Assembly (NCBI GenBank): GCA_003521845.1
Contig: DPHB01000026.1
Span: forward strand, 107,520-171,519
Direction: 5' to 3'
From: Oceanospirillaceae bacterium
Lineage (GTDB): Bacteria > Pseudomonadota > Gammaproteobacteria > Pseudomonadales > Balneatricaceae
DNA length: 64,000 bases
The translations under genes and the position numbers were made by a program. The notes under the pieces are model-generated. The model saw only the letters and a list, made by a program, of their open reading frames with translations, had not been told where the DNA came from and made no database searches. Position 1 is the stretch's first letter, and each line of letters begins with the position of its first letter. Positions 27,782 through 35,960 of this stretch are shown here, in pieces.

Positions 27782-28573
27782 GTGAGCACCATTATCAAAG
27801 CGCTCGACATATTGGATTTATTTTCCCCGGCTCAGCCAGCCTTAGGCTTGTCGGAAGCCGCCCGTCTATTAGGTCGAGACAAAGCCAGCGTATTACGCCA
27901 TCTATCCGCCTTGGAAGAAAAAGGCATGGTGGAACAAGACAGTAAAACCAAGCAATATCATCTAGGCCCAGCTTTGAGTCGTCTTGCCATGGTGCGTGAA
28001 CAAACCGCCCCCGCCAACCATTCCATCGTCAACGTGGTACGTCAACTCGCCAAAGATTCTGGTGAAACTACCCATTTGTCTCGCTACAGCAACGGCCGCC
28101 TCGTACAAGGTAAGGTTATCGACGCGCCTTCACGGGGTGGTATTCGTGTGCAAATTGATCCCGCAGAAGAACTACCACTGCATGCTACGGCCTCAGGTAT
28201 TGCCTTCTTGTCTTCCTGTCGTACAGCCACACGCGAGCAGGCCTTGGCGAGGCCATTAACCTGTTACACACCGAGCACACCAACCAGCCGAGAAGCGGTT
28301 CTACAACAGGTAGAAACGGCCCGTATTCAGGGTTATGCCATAGGCGATGGCGCCTACGAATCAGGGGCTGTCGGCATCGCCGCCACAGTTTTCAATGCCA
28401 CTGGTGAAGCGTGCGGTGCTATTTCTGTCGCCTCACCAGCAGCATCACTTAATGACACTCGTAAACGAGAAATCATTGCCTTGGTATTAGAAGCGGCGCG
28501 TCAAATTTCTTGGCACCAAGGCGCACCGCAACACGTTATTTCTCAATTTGACACAAGGATTGCTGCAGCATGA
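27782..28573 (+). CDS. IclR-family transcriptional regulator
   Basis: DNA-binding regulator of 263 residues with an N-terminal winged helix-turn-helix (LSEAARLLGRDKASVLRHLS followed by LEEKGMVEQD) and a C-terminal effector domain (LPLHATASGIAFLS, then ARIQGYAIGDGAYESGAVGI). GTG start at 27782 with GGAGAG upstream. It is divergent from the tctCBA-aldh operon and overlaps the HAD gene by 4 nt, so it probably controls both operons and senses the imported compound or a product. Confidence 0.92.
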   Translation: MSTIIKALDILDLFSPAQPALGLSEAARLLGRDKASVLRHLSALEEKGMVEQDSKTKQYHLGPALSRLAMVREQTAPANHSIVNVVRQLAKDSGETTHLSRYSNGRLVQGKVIDAPSRGGIRVQIDPAEELPLHATASGIAFLSSCRTATREQALARPLTCYTPSTPTSREAVLQQVETARIQGYAIGDGAYESGAVGIAATVFNATGEACGAISVASPAASLNDTRKREIIALVLEAARQISWHQGAPQHVISQFDTRIAAA

Positions 28574-29217
28574 GTGCGCAAGCATTAGTTTTGGACTTTG
28601 GCGGTGTTATTAGCCGTACCCTCTTTGAAACCCATAGCCTTACAGAAGAAGCCCTTGGTTTGCCAACTGGCAGCCTAACTTGGCAAGGGCCTTTTGATCC
28701 AAGCAGTGACGACTTATGGCGTGCTATGCAAGCCGACGAAATCAGCGAACGTGACTACTGGATGACGCGTACTGTGGAGACCGGCAAATTAATTGGCCAA
28801 GACTGGACCAGCATGCAAGAGTTTGTCATTGCCTCACGCGGTGCCGACCCACTACCGGTGATTCGTCCTGAATTTTTAGATGCCATTGCCAAAATCAAAG
28901 CCGCTGGTTTTCGCTTGGCCATCTTGTCTAACGAATTAGATTTATTTTATGGTGCTGACTTCCGCAAAAAATTGCCTTTCTTGCAGGATTTTGAGGTTAT
29001 TGTCGATGCCACCTATACCAAAATTCTGAAGCCAGACCCTCGTGCCTACGAGGACGTGTTACAGCAATTAAACCTAGCCCCTGAACAATGTGTATTTGTT
29101 GACGACCAACTGCGTAACGTTAACGGTTCCATTGCCTGTGGCCTAAAAACCGTTCACTTCGATGTTTGCAACCCCCAAGCAAGCTACGCCGAAGCCCTTG
29201 AATACTTTGAACTGTGA
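28570..29217 (+). CDS. HAD-superfamily hydrolase (subfamily IA)
   Basis: A 215-residue HAD protein with motif I LDFGGVI (nucleophile Asp; the second Asp of the usual DxD is replaced by Gly, as in the epoxide-hydrolase N-domain group), motif II LAILSNELD, motif III lysine in ILKPDPRAYE and motif IV VFVDDQLRNV. It is likely a phosphatase, but the Gly at DxD+2 leaves its activity uncertain. Overlap with iclR (ATGA) and closeness to the next gene show one transcript. Confidence 0.85.
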   Translation: MSAQALVLDFGGVISRTLFETHSLTEEALGLPTGSLTWQGPFDPSSDDLWRAMQADEISERDYWMTRTVETGKLIGQDWTSMQEFVIASRGADPLPVIRPEFLDAIAKIKAAGFRLAILSNELDLFYGADFRKKLPFLQDFEVIVDATYTKILKPDPRAYEDVLQQLNLAPEQCVFVDDQLRNVNGSIACGLKTVHFDVCNPQASYAEALEYFEL

Positions 29218-29225
29218 GATCCAAC

Positions 29226-30584
29226 ATGAGCAATAAAGATTTTATAAAAGCCGAAAACGCCCAACACATGTGGCACCCTATGGGCCACCCCGCCGCCCTA
29301 CGTGCCAATCAACCTAAGGTGATATCCGAAGCCGAAGGCGTAAACATTCGCGACATCGACGGCAATTGGATGATCGACGGTGTTGGCGGTTTATGGAACG
29401 TAAACCTAGGTTATTCTTGTGATCCTATCAAACAGGCTATCAGCGATCAGCTTACCAAGATGCCTTATTACTCTGGCTTTGCTGGCACCTCTAACGAGCC
29501 AGCTGTGGAGCTGTCTTATGAGCTTGCTCAGTTCTTTGCGGAAGATGGCCTTACCCGCGCCTTTTTCACCTCTGGCGGGTCGGATTCTGTTGAATCCTGT
29601 TTGCGCCTTGCTCGTCAGTACCACAAGGTGCGTGGCGAAACTGGCCGTACCAAGTTTATGTCTTTGAAGTTAGGTTATCATGGCACCCACTTTGGCGGTG
29701 CATCGGTTAACGGCAACGCCCGTTTCCGTACTGCCTATGAGCCATTGCTACCAGGCTGTTTCCACCTGCCAGCACCCCACGTATACCGCAACCCATTCAA
29801 CGAAAGTAACCCAGAGAAGCTAGCCCAGCTTTGCTTGGCTGCCGCCGAAGAAGAAATCAAATTCCAAGACCCAAACACCGTAGCGGCGTTTATCATGGAA
29901 CCAATCATCGGCGCTGGTGGCATCATCCCAATGCCCCCTAGCTACATCGTAGGCATGCGTGAAATGTGCACCCGTTACGGCATCTTATTTATTGCTGACG
30001 AAGTCATCACCGCCTTTGGCCGTACTGGCTCTTGGTCGGGTTGTCGTCATTACGGTATCCAACCAGACATGATGTCTACGGCCAAAGCAATCACCTGTGG
30101 TTATTTCCCATTTGGTGCTGCTATGATGTCGGCACAGGTACAAGAAGTATTCGAAGGCAACAACGACGCCATCGGCTCCATTGGCCACGGTTACACCTAT
30201 TCTGGCCACCCTGTAGGCGCCGCCGCCGCATTGGCTTGCCTAGCAGAAACCAAGCGCCTAAAGGTGAATGAAAACGCCGCTGTACGTGGCAACCAAGTAT
30301 TTAAGGGCCTGCAAGCCCTACAAGCCAAATATGAAGTCGTTGGCGACGTGCGTGGTGGTGAAGGCCTGATGAGCTGTATGGAATTGGTAGCCGATCGTGA
30401 TACCAAGACGCCACTAGATCCAGCCATTGGCAAGAAATTTGGCAAAATCTGTAACGACAATGGTGTTATGGTACGTGTTGCTGGTCACTCTATCATGGTA
30501 TCTCCACCGCTGATCATCACTGAAGCCGAAACGGACAAGATCTTGTCTGCCCTTGATGCGGCTTTGGCTGGCATCAGCGAATAA
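29226..30584 (+). CDS. Class III omega-aminotransferase
   Basis: PLP-dependent transaminase of 452 residues for a terminal amine or beta-amino acid, probably with pyruvate as acceptor. FFTSGGSDSVESCLRLAR binds the cofactor phosphate, D258 is in FIADEVITAFGRTG, and Schiff-base K287 is in STAKAITCGYFP. The ATG at 29226 is preferred; a GTG at 29214 overlaps the HAD stop. This is a different subgroup from the phospho-lyase-like enzyme at 20252, so the island carries two distinct class III activities. A terminator follows at 30619. Confidence 0.9.
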   Translation: MSNKDFIKAENAQHMWHPMGHPAALRANQPKVISEAEGVNIRDIDGNWMIDGVGGLWNVNLGYSCDPIKQAISDQLTKMPYYSGFAGTSNEPAVELSYELAQFFAEDGLTRAFFTSGGSDSVESCLRLARQYHKVRGETGRTKFMSLKLGYHGTHFGGASVNGNARFRTAYEPLLPGCFHLPAPHVYRNPFNESNPEKLAQLCLAAAEEEIKFQDPNTVAAFIMEPIIGAGGIIPMPPSYIVGMREMCTRYGILFIADEVITAFGRTGSWSGCRHYGIQPDMMSTAKAITCGYFPFGAAMMSAQVQEVFEGNNDAIGSIGHGYTYSGHPVGAAAALACLAETKRLKVNENAAVRGNQVFKGLQALQAKYEVVGDVRGGEGLMSCMELVADRDTKTPLDPAIGKKFGKICNDNGVMVRVAGHSIMVSPPLIITEAETDKILSALDAALAGISE

Positions 30585-30618
30585 TCATTAGCCTAAAAGC
30601 ACTAAGATAAACAAAACT

Positions 30619-30655
30619 CAAAAGGCCGCAGTAGATCTTATTGCGACCTTTTTTG
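30619..30655 (+). terminator. Rho-independent terminator after the omega-aminotransferase
   Basis: Stem AAAAGGCCGCA / TGCGACCTTTT (10 of 11 paired) with a 10-nt loop, followed by T residues, 35 nt after the stop. It closes the iclR-HAD-aminotransferase unit and separates it from the FG-GAP gene. Confidence 0.8.
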
Positions 30656-30717
30656 CTTTAAGAATTGTGCAAAAGTGCCGATAATGTAATCTAACACTTT
30701 AAAAGTTTTGGATTTTC

Positions 30718-32712
30718 ATGTTATTGCGTGCCCTTATCATTACTAGCGGTCTACTATTAAGCTTCTGTGCTACCGCCAAAGATATGTCCAATTGGTCGGA
30801 TAAAACCCTATGCCGCCTGCAAGAAACGCTTAACAACAACACAAGCTACCACCAAGAAGTGCGTTCAAGGGGACTTATTTGTCCTGCACAAGGTAGCCGT
30901 GCCGCACCTTATCGCAAACCTTATTTCTTAAGCACCAGTGCCCTGTGCGCAAAGCCAACGCAACCATTAGTAACCGAAGAGGAGCTGGTTCCAGCCCCTA
31001 GTCTAGATCTTATCGATCATGTTGCTAGACCAAGCGCCATTCTTTCTCACACTCCCCCAGGTCAACTCATGGTAGTGCATGATTTCAACCAAGATGGCGT
31101 GGACGATATTCTCGTCAACACGGGTTTTAAGGCACCGCACCTACATCTGCTATCTGGTCAAAAATCAGGCGAGTTTCTCGACCAACCGCTAGCCAATGCC
31201 AACGCCGCAAGCGGGCAAATCAGCCGCATACAAATCGTCGATTTCAATCAGGACGAATGGGCTGACTTCTTGTTATATACCCTAGATGGCAGTAATCAGG
31301 TTTTCATCAATCAACAAGGTGACGGCTTCAAAGCGATGCTACTAGAGGCCAATGATGCTCAACTCAACAGCGCAGGTGGTGACCTAGCGGACCTTAATGG
31401 CGATGGTATTGCAGAACTGCTGCTAGCTAGCTATCAAGGCAATAGTCCAAAGGCACCGTTAATTGGCGCTAACGAATATGACTTTTCAGTTTCTGATTTG
31501 CCCTATTCGCCACTCATTGACCAGCACCTTGGCCAAGACCTTGTGGCGGGAGATCTCAACGCTGATGGCTTTACTGACTTGGTAATTAGCTTGGCAAACA
31601 ACCCATCCTCTCAGGCCGCAGAAAACATTGCTAAAGAAGCGCCATTAGAGGGCAATCTTTATATTATTTATGGCGATGGCGACTTAAATTTTGAAAACAA
31701 TCAACACGCTTTCTTAGGCTCTCCAGAGAACATCGGCGGTCCGGTAAAGCTACTTGATCTAGATGGCGATCAACAACTAGACATAGTGCACTCCTACAGC
31801 CGTCAAGTTAACGAAGATACCTTCATTACAGGTCTTTATACCTATTTGAACAACAACGCAAAGCCAAACTGCTTTACCAATGTAAGTACCCACTTACTAC
31901 CAGAGTTAGCATTACAGCCTTGGACACACGCACAAAGTGAAATGGGCATCCACCCTATTCGCGATATCCAAATAAGCGATGCCAACCAAGATGGTAAGTT
32001 AGATCTATGGGTGCAGTTCCAAGCCGACATACCTAACAGTGGCTTGTTGATACAACAAGATAATCAATTTCGTGTAACCAATCTCCAAACTAATGGTGTT
32101 ACCAACTACAAGATGCTGGCTGGGGACTTTAATGGTGACGGCCTAAATGATATTGTTAAGCTGATCAATCATAGGGATAGCATAGAGATTCAACCATGGC
32201 TGCACACCAGCAAACTGGTACAACCTTTAGCACCTTATCAACCAGACAATTTTGCCAACATCAGCGATCAACAAAGGGATATTATTCAGGCATTCATCGA
32301 TGAAAAGTTCATGCACCCGGTAAGCTGGCAACAATTATTAGATGGCAACTCCACAGAGCTATCCACTACTTGGCAAGGTGAATATTTATTGGCTTGGTAC
32401 TGGTTGCCTGTTGCAGGCAGCCAAGTCGATTTCTTGGGTTTAGATAATATTCATCTTGACGAGCAAGGGCTACAACTCACAACCAAGAACTTGTATCAGT
32501 TCCACCCTACTCGTACTTATCGTGAGCAATTGAAGTTCCATAGTAACCGCCAACAGCAGTTTATCCTGCGCGGCAAACTAGACACACTAGCAGGTAAGCC
32601 AGCCCAAGAAACGCAGCTATTTGGCAACTTAGCCAATCGGGCAGCACTAGGCGTGCTAGAAGACGGCAGCATCGTGCTAATGGAATTAATCAAACGTCAC
32701 GGACTGCTTTAA
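30718..32712 (+). CDS. Secreted FG-GAP/VCBS repeat protein
   Basis: A 664-residue precursor with a signal peptide (MLLRALIITSGLLLSFCATA, cut near residue 20). About seven calcium-binding loops of the DxNxDGxxD kind start near residues 121, 175, 222, 277, 347, 420 and 470 (for example DFNQDGVDDI, DLNGDGIAEL, DFNGDGLNDI). Seven such repeats fit a seven-bladed beta-propeller, as in integrin alpha chains. The N-terminal 100 residues and C-terminal 150 residues are not recognised. A candidate promoter (TTGTGC, 16 nt, TAATCT) lies at 30665-30692. Function unknown; it could bind a surface ligand or sugar. Confidence 0.8.
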   Translation: MLLRALIITSGLLLSFCATAKDMSNWSDKTLCRLQETLNNNTSYHQEVRSRGLICPAQGSRAAPYRKPYFLSTSALCAKPTQPLVTEEELVPAPSLDLIDHVARPSAILSHTPPGQLMVVHDFNQDGVDDILVNTGFKAPHLHLLSGQKSGEFLDQPLANANAASGQISRIQIVDFNQDEWADFLLYTLDGSNQVFINQQGDGFKAMLLEANDAQLNSAGGDLADLNGDGIAELLLASYQGNSPKAPLIGANEYDFSVSDLPYSPLIDQHLGQDLVAGDLNADGFTDLVISLANNPSSQAAENIAKEAPLEGNLYIIYGDGDLNFENNQHAFLGSPENIGGPVKLLDLDGDQQLDIVHSYSRQVNEDTFITGLYTYLNNNAKPNCFTNVSTHLLPELALQPWTHAQSEMGIHPIRDIQISDANQDGKLDLWVQFQADIPNSGLLIQQDNQFRVTNLQTNGVTNYKMLAGDFNGDGLNDIVKLINHRDSIEIQPWLHTSKLVQPLAPYQPDNFANISDQQRDIIQAFIDEKFMHPVSWQQLLDGNSTELSTTWQGEYLLAWYWLPVAGSQVDFLGLDNIHLDEQGLQLTTKNLYQFHPTRTYREQLKFHSNRQQQFILRGKLDTLAGKPAQETQLFGNLANRAALGVLEDGSIVLMELIKRHGLL

Positions 32713-32743
32713 CTAGAACGATACAGATACGAGAGACAAAGAC

Positions 32744-33190
32744 ATGAGCGACAAACCCATTAATCCAGATCTAGTAGCCCTACATGGTGTCATTGAAGAT
32801 GGCCTCACCGATGTAAGTCTTGATGTAAATCCGCTAGCCGTCCATCTTAATACCCGCATCCAAAGTGCCAGTAAGGGCAAAGTGAGCATGAGTTTTGATT
32901 TATCGGATCAATATATTCAAGGTAACGGCGTAGTACAAGGCGGCGCCTTGGCGATGATGCTAGATTTCGGTTTGGCTTTTGCTGGTTTATCCCAAGTCAG
33001 CTTGCAACAAAACCTTTCCACCACCAACATGAATATCAGTTACATGCGCCCGGGCTTTCCTGGTGCTTATCATGTAGAAGCAGAAGTAGAAAAAGCTGGT
33101 CGCAGCATGATCTTTGCTCGTGCTCAGTTGTTTGATGCCAACGACAAGCTCGTTGCCTCAGCTAGCTCTCCACTGATGGTGCTAAATTAA
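32744..33190 (+). CDS. PaaI-type hotdog thioesterase
   Basis: A 148-residue single-domain hotdog protein, probably an acyl-CoA thioesterase. It has the family core GNGVVQGGALAMMLDFGLAF and the strand YMRPGFPGAYHVEAEVEKAG. It starts 31 nt after the FG-GAP gene, so they may be co-transcribed. It is convergent with alkB, whose stop is 4 nt inside the shared end. Substrate not predictable. Confidence 0.85.
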   Translation: MSDKPINPDLVALHGVIEDGLTDVSLDVNPLAVHLNTRIQSASKGKVSMSFDLSDQYIQGNGVVQGGALAMMLDFGLAFAGLSQVSLQQNLSTTNMNISYMRPGFPGAYHVEAEVEKAGRSMIFARAQLFDANDKLVASASSPLMVLN

Positions 33191-33798
33191 CCTTTATCTA
33201 TAGTTCGAAAGGTTAAATTAATACGTGGCTGCTCTACGCCCACTACCGGTGGCAAGCGATGCAGCCAATGATCTTGGGTTTTACCCTGCATCACCAGTAA
33301 GCCGCCGTGCACCAATTCCAAGCTCACCTTTTCACCACTGGCTTTATGCTTAAAGGCAAATCGCCTTTGTGCGCCCAAAGTCAGTGAAGCAATGGCCCCG
33401 TGACGCTGTAAATCCTTCTCGCCATCACTATGCCAAGCCATACCGTCTTGACCATCGTTGTACAAATTCACCAGACAAGAGTTGTAGGTAGTGTCCGTGT
33501 GGGCTTCAACTATTTGCTTTAACTGCAACAAAGCATCTGTCCAAGGCCAAGCGGTCTTAGTAATTCCAGAATAGGTATAAGAAAATGGTTGGCTACCATG
33601 CCAGGCGATACGCCGACGCGTTTCGATGAGTTTGCCATTGGCCATGGCCTGATCAGGCTGCCAATCAATGTTTTTGAGCAGCGTCTTAAGATAATAATCG
33701 GCATCATCCAGTGACATCACCGGGCCGTAGTAATACACCTCACCATCACAGGGCAAAAGATTTACACTAACGTCCCGCTGATCATCAAACAGATCCAT
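33187..33798 (-). CDS. alkB: AlkB-family 2-oxoglutarate/Fe(II) dioxygenase
   Basis: Oxidative demethylase of alkylated DNA bases; 203 residues, close in size to the ALKBH2/3 group. The iron ligands are H123 and D125 (WHSDGE) and H180 (WLHRLP), and the 2-oxoglutarate arginines lie in RINLTFR at 192-198. The YNSCLVNLYNDGQDGMAWH segment is typical. The frame extends upstream into the repeat at 33811-33885, so the ATG at 33798 (MDLFDDQRD) is used. No Ada or other repair genes are adjacent. Confidence 0.9.
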   Translation of the reverse strand: MDLFDDQRDVSVNLLPCDGEVYYYGPVMSLDDADYYLKTLLKNIDWQPDQAMANGKLIETRRRIAWHGSQPFSYTYSGITKTAWPWTDALLQLKQIVEAHTDTTYNSCLVNLYNDGQDGMAWHSDGEKDLQRHGAIASLTLGAQRRFAFKHKASGEKVSLELVHGGLLVMQGKTQDHWLHRLPPVVGVEQPRINLTFRTIDKG

Positions 33799-33810
33799 AG
33801 CAACACCTAT

Positions 33811-33885
33811 AGACTGTCCCTTTGGGGTACCCAAAGCACTCGCTCCGCTCATGGGGCAGGCCCTCTGACCCCTTAGGGACAGTCT
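33811..33885. repeat. Structured intergenic repeat, copy C (reverse orientation)
   Basis: A 75-bp element between trpA and alkB. Inverted arms of 18 nt match at 16 positions (AGACTGTCCCTTTGGGGT and ACCCCTTAGGGACAGTCT). The core is the reverse complement of copies A and B. The outer arm differs in sequence from copy B (GTCCC instead of AGCAC), but the partner arm changes with it, so pairing is kept. Confidence 0.8.
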
Positions 33886-33896
33886 AGTATCATTTT

Positions 33897-34661
33897 TTAC
33901 GCAAGAATGGATTTAATGTAAGGCCCTACGGCATCAACACCATCGTCTTCCATCACGCGGATGGCTTCGGAGCCGATGATAGCGATGTCGGCCTTGCCAC
34001 GAATGTATTCGTAGTCCGCCTTGGTCTTCACGCCAAAGCCCAATGCCAATGGTAAATCGGTAGCTTGACGACATTCGGCCAAATAGCCATCTAGTTCGGC
34101 ATCAAACTGGGTATTCTTACCCGTTACACCTTTACGGGCTACGGTGTACATAAAACCAGAGGTGTGCTGATTAAGGTACTGTTTGCGCTCCATTGGGCTG
34201 TTAGGGGTAAAGATATGCACCGAATCCAGGCCGTGATTTTGCATAGCTTGTAAGTAATCACTACCTTCCTCAGGCGGTAAATCCGGGATAATCGCACCCT
34301 TGATATTGATATCTTTCATCTTGGCTACGAAGTCATCAACGCCGTACTTGAAAAGGATATTGTAGTAGGTCATAAACAAGAATGGGATATCAAAAGCAGC
34401 GGTGATCTTCTCCGCCATCTCTAGACTCTTGTCCATGGTAGCACCAGCTTTTAAGGCTTCGGCATTGGCTTTAAGAATCACTGGGCCATCGGCCATAGGT
34501 TCGGAAAATGGAATCTGCAGTTCCATTAGGTCCACCCCCGCTTCCACCATGCCTTCGACCAAACGCATGGAATCATCATAGGAAGGGTAGCCCAAAACTA
34601 TGTGGGTCATTAACAATAGGTCTTTTTGCTGTAGACGGTCTTTAATGTATTGTTCCAACAT
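33897..34661 (-). CDS. trpA: Tryptophan synthase alpha chain
   Basis: Cleaves indole-3-glycerol phosphate to indole, which is channelled to TrpB. The 254-residue TIM barrel has catalytic Glu47 and Asp58 in MELQIPFSEPMADGP, plus FMTYYNILFKYG, AIIPDLPPEEG and ALGFGVKTK. The N-terminal strand (LLLMTHIVLGYP) departs from the usual ITAGDP form, so it belongs to a divergent TrpA group. It starts 2 nt after trpB and is the last gene of gntR-trpB-trpA. Confidence 0.92.
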   Translation of the reverse strand: MLEQYIKDRLQQKDLLLMTHIVLGYPSYDDSMRLVEGMVEAGVDLMELQIPFSEPMADGPVILKANAEALKAGATMDKSLEMAEKITAAFDIPFLFMTYYNILFKYGVDDFVAKMKDINIKGAIIPDLPPEEGSDYLQAMQNHGLDSVHIFTPNSPMERKQYLNQHTSGFMYTVARKGVTGKNTQFDAELDGYLAECRQATDLPLALGFGVKTKADYEYIRGKADIAIIGSEAIRVMEDDGVDAVGPYIKSILA

Positions 34662-34663
34662 GA

Positions 34664-35926
34664 TTACTTCTCCTCCTGCGACGCTTCTGCTTCGGCGCGT
34701 GCTCGATATTCATCAGCCTTGTTGATGATAAATTCACGCCATTTCGGGTCGTCTATGGCATCGGCCACAGTAAAGATATCCTTGTCAGCACGGCCCGATT
34801 GGTTGATAAGAATAATCTCATCCTTACCCATGGTTGGCGCTTCTTTAAAGGCCTGAGCAAAGGCATGGGATGATTCCAAAGCCGGAATCAAACCTTCTTT
34901 CTTAACTGCCAACTGCATAGCATCAACAACATCGTTATCCGTAGCAGCTTCAAAGCGCACCCGTCCGGTTTCATGTAGGTCAGACAAAATAGGCGATACA
35001 CCCACATAATCTAAACCTGCTGATACAGAATGGGTTTCCATCATCTGGCCATCGTCATCTTGCAAAAAGTAGGTTTTGTAGCCCTGAGCCACACCCACAG
35101 ATGCATCATCATAGGCTAGGCGTGCTGCGTGCTCACCGATACCCTTACCACGCCCACCGGCTTCTACGCCGATAAGCTCAACGTCTTTGTCATCCATAAA
35201 ACCGCTAAACAAACCCATGGCATTAGAGCCACCACCAACACAAGCATATACACGATCAGGCAAGCGCCCTTTACGCTCCAGCATCTGTTCGCGGGCTTCA
35301 GTACCAATAATAGATTGGAACCAAGACACCATTTCTGGGAACGGATAAGGCCCACAAGCCGTACCCAAAACGTAGTGGGTATCGTCCATGTTGGTGACCC
35401 AGTCACGGAAGGCTTCGTTGATGGCGTCTTTCAAGGTCGCACTGCCATCTTCCACAGGAATTACTGTAGCGCCCATTTGCTCCATCCAAAATACATTTGG
35501 ACGCTGACGGGCTACGTCAACGGCACCCATGTAGATAGTGCAATCAAAGCCAAACTTAGCGGCCATGGTGGCCGTGGCCACACCATGCTGACCAGCGCCA
35601 GTTTCAGCAATAACGCGTTTTTTGCCCATGCGTTTGGTTAGCAAACCCTGGCCCATAACGTTGTTGGCCTTATGAGCGCCAGTGTGGTTCAAATCTTCAC
35701 GCTTAATGTAAATTTGCGCGCCACCAAAATGCTCCGTTAGATTCTCGGCATAGGTGATGGGCGTTGCACGGCAAGAATAGGTGGACATCAAGTCTTTGTA
35801 TTCCTGCCAAAAAGCAGGATCTTGTTTGGCTTCTAGATAAGCCGCTTCTAATTGATCAAAGGTAGGCACCAGAATTTCTGGAATAAAGGCCCCACCAAAC
35901 TGATTAAAGTAACCGCGATTTTTCAT
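34664..35926 (-). CDS. trpB: Tryptophan synthase beta chain
   Basis: PLP enzyme that joins indole and serine to make tryptophan; 420 residues. The Schiff-base lysine is K86 in REDLNHTGAHKANN, the catalytic Glu is in AETGAGQHG, and the phosphate loop is GGGSNAMG. The C-terminal segment reads SGRADKD where most have GRGDKD. The frame is open upstream into gntR, but the ATG at 35926 (MKNRGYFNQFGGAF) with AAAGGA is the homologous start. It ends with a charged tail (EAEASQEEK). Confidence 0.94.
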   Translation of the reverse strand: MKNRGYFNQFGGAFIPEILVPTFDQLEAAYLEAKQDPAFWQEYKDLMSTYSCRATPITYAENLTEHFGGAQIYIKREDLNHTGAHKANNVMGQGLLTKRMGKKRVIAETGAGQHGVATATMAAKFGFDCTIYMGAVDVARQRPNVFWMEQMGATVIPVEDGSATLKDAINEAFRDWVTNMDDTHYVLGTACGPYPFPEMVSWFQSIIGTEAREQMLERKGRLPDRVYACVGGGSNAMGLFSGFMDDKDVELIGVEAGGRGKGIGEHAARLAYDDASVGVAQGYKTYFLQDDDGQMMETHSVSAGLDYVGVSPILSDLHETGRVRFEAATDNDVVDAMQLAVKKEGLIPALESSHAFAQAFKEAPTMGKDEIILINQSGRADKDIFTVADAIDDPKWREFIINKADEYRARAEAEASQEEK

Positions 35927-35943
35927 CACTCTATCCTTTCTAA

Positions 35944-35960
35944 ACCATCTATTAGATGGT
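35944..35960. promoter_or_regulatory. Palindrome at the gntR stop, ahead of trpB
   Basis: ACCATCT-ATT-AGATGGT has perfect 7-bp arms. It encloses the gntR stop codon and lies 18 nt before the trpB ATG. It could be an operator, or a small mRNA hairpin that tunes trpB translation; the sequence does not decide. Confidence 0.35.

Noticed and set aside
19281..30584. Catabolic island as a prophage or integrative element
   Set aside because: No integrase, transposase, tRNA edge or flanking direct repeat was seen; only small intergenic repeats occur.
35927..35951. Possible trp leader peptide/attenuator before trpB
   Set aside because: The gap is 25 nt, has no Trp codons in a short frame and no terminator-antiterminator pair.
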